DNA of 64,000 bases from Myxococcota bacterium (GTDB taxonomy: Bacteria > Myxococcota_A > UBA9160 > SMWR01), in the NCBI GenBank assembly GCA_022447545.1, contig JAKVBI010000005.1:149271-213270 (forward strand), written 5' to 3'. Under the pieces are notes generated by a model. That model worked only from the letters and a program-made list of their open reading frames with translations. It was not told the origin of the DNA and did not search any database. The stretch's first letter is position 1. Every line of letters begins with the position of its first letter. The position numbers and the translations under genes are program-made. Positions 63,825 through 64,000 of this stretch are shown here, piece by piece.

Positions 63825-64000
63825 ATGACGATTTCAATCACGTATTGCACGGCTTGAAACTTCCTTCCCCAGGCCACCAGTTTGGCGGCCGCAATTCGGG
63901 AGGAGCGAGGGCTCGAAGCGGAACTCGTCGAAGGCGGCGGCGGTGTCTTCGATGTTTTCGTCGATGGAACGCGCATCTACTCCAAGCAACAGACCGGGCG
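63825..64000 (+). CDS. SelW/Rdx-family selenoprotein, in-frame UGA (right-truncated by window)
   Basis: ATG 63825 has GGAGG seven bases upstream. The frame reads Met-Thr-Ile-Ser-Ile-Thr-Tyr-Cys8-Thr-Ala, then TGA at 63855-63857, then NFLPQATSLAAAIREERG and on to FDVFVDGTRIYSKQQTGR at the edge. Around the TGA this is the Rdx/SelW redox motif CxxU (CxxC in homologues), and the downstream EAELVEGGGGVFDV strand also fits the family. TGA should therefore encode selenocysteine at residue 11. A minus-strand frame over the same bases is Ser/Pro-rich with no family resemblance. The product would be a small cytoplasmic thiol-redox protein. Confidence 0.85.
63864..63903 (+). promoter_or_regulatory. Candidate bacterial SECIS hairpin
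   Basis: Directly after the TGA, CTTCCC (from 63864) can pair with GGGAGG (to 63903). Inside it, GGCC at 63872-63875 pairs with 63887-63890, and CCA at 63877-63879 with 63883-63885, leaving a GTT loop about 22 bases past the TGA. Bacterial SECIS elements lie at about this distance. Folding was done by eye. Confidence 0.5.

Noticed and set aside
63791-63976. A 61-residue minus-strand frame at the right edge.
   Set aside because: It is Ser/Pro/Lys-rich with no family resemblance and lies antisense to the much better supported plus-strand SelW-like gene with its ribosome site.

Overview
The window is high-GC DNA (by eye about two thirds G+C) from an aerobic Gram-negative bacterium. It encodes outer-membrane barrels, an inverse autotransporter, an exosortase, a proton-pumping caa3 oxidase fed by a quinol:cytochrome c complex, and many CoA-dependent catabolic genes. 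The lineage cannot be fixed from the sequence. The mix (selenoprotein, exosortase, actinobacterial-style steroid catabolism, an F420-type LLM oxidoreductase) suggests an uncultured delta-proteobacterium-like group such as Myxococcota or Binatota; this is inference. No rRNA, tRNA, CRISPR array or insertion sequence was seen.

Layout. 1-4.9 kb: a CtaG-polyferredoxin fusion running off the left edge, a divergent ClC antiporter with a glutaredoxin-like tail, and a CgeB-like glycosyltransferase. 5.1-8.8 kb: three secreted proteins in one operon, two of them mosaic paralogues sharing identical DNA blocks. 8.9-16.0 kb (minus): one seven-gene respiratory operon, ctaC-ctaD-ctaE-membrane protein-dihaem cytochrome c-Rieske-cytochrome b/c. 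16.2-45.7 kb: accessory acyl-CoA catabolism, with a two-domain family III CoA-transferase, a 2-hydroxyacid dehydrogenase, an acyl-CoA dehydrogenase (ACAD) pair, an SDR, a D-aminoacylase-type hydrolase and an MFS carrier. It continues with another CoA-transferase, a Rieske oxygenase, an enoyl-CoA hydratase, acyl-CoA ligases, a fused ACAD pair, TesB, a second double CoA-transferase, an amidohydrolase and a DUF35/Ltp2-like aldolase pair. The housekeeping genes leuA, xthA and metX are interspersed. 45.8-53.6 kb: surface region with an inverse autotransporter carrying a beta-helix passenger, an outer-membrane barrel, an exosortase-EpsI fusion, a lipoprotein and a tiny PEP-CTERM-like protein. 53.6-63.7 kb (minus): a steroid-ring-type operon (acyl-CoA ligase, ACAD beta and alpha, EchA20-like hydratase/hydrolase, IpdB, IpdA), then a SAL1-like phosphatase, an LLM oxidoreductase, a TetR regulator and a 3-hydroxyacyl-CoA dehydrogenase. 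63.8 kb to the right edge: the start of a SelW/Rdx selenoprotein with an in-frame UGA.

How it fits together. IpdA and IpdB closely resemble the mycobacterial enzymes that hydrolyse a late steroid C/D-ring intermediate. Three ACAD alpha/beta pairs with split FAD-binding features, and a DUF35 plus Ltp2-like protein in which the thiolase histidine is replaced, are the other hallmarks of actinobacterial sterol side-chain and ring catabolism. I infer that much of the window serves breakdown of sterols or similar polycyclic acyl-CoAs, with electrons passing to the bc-caa3 chain. The main finding outside ordinary gene calling is the selenoprotein at the right edge, which standard ORF finding misses.
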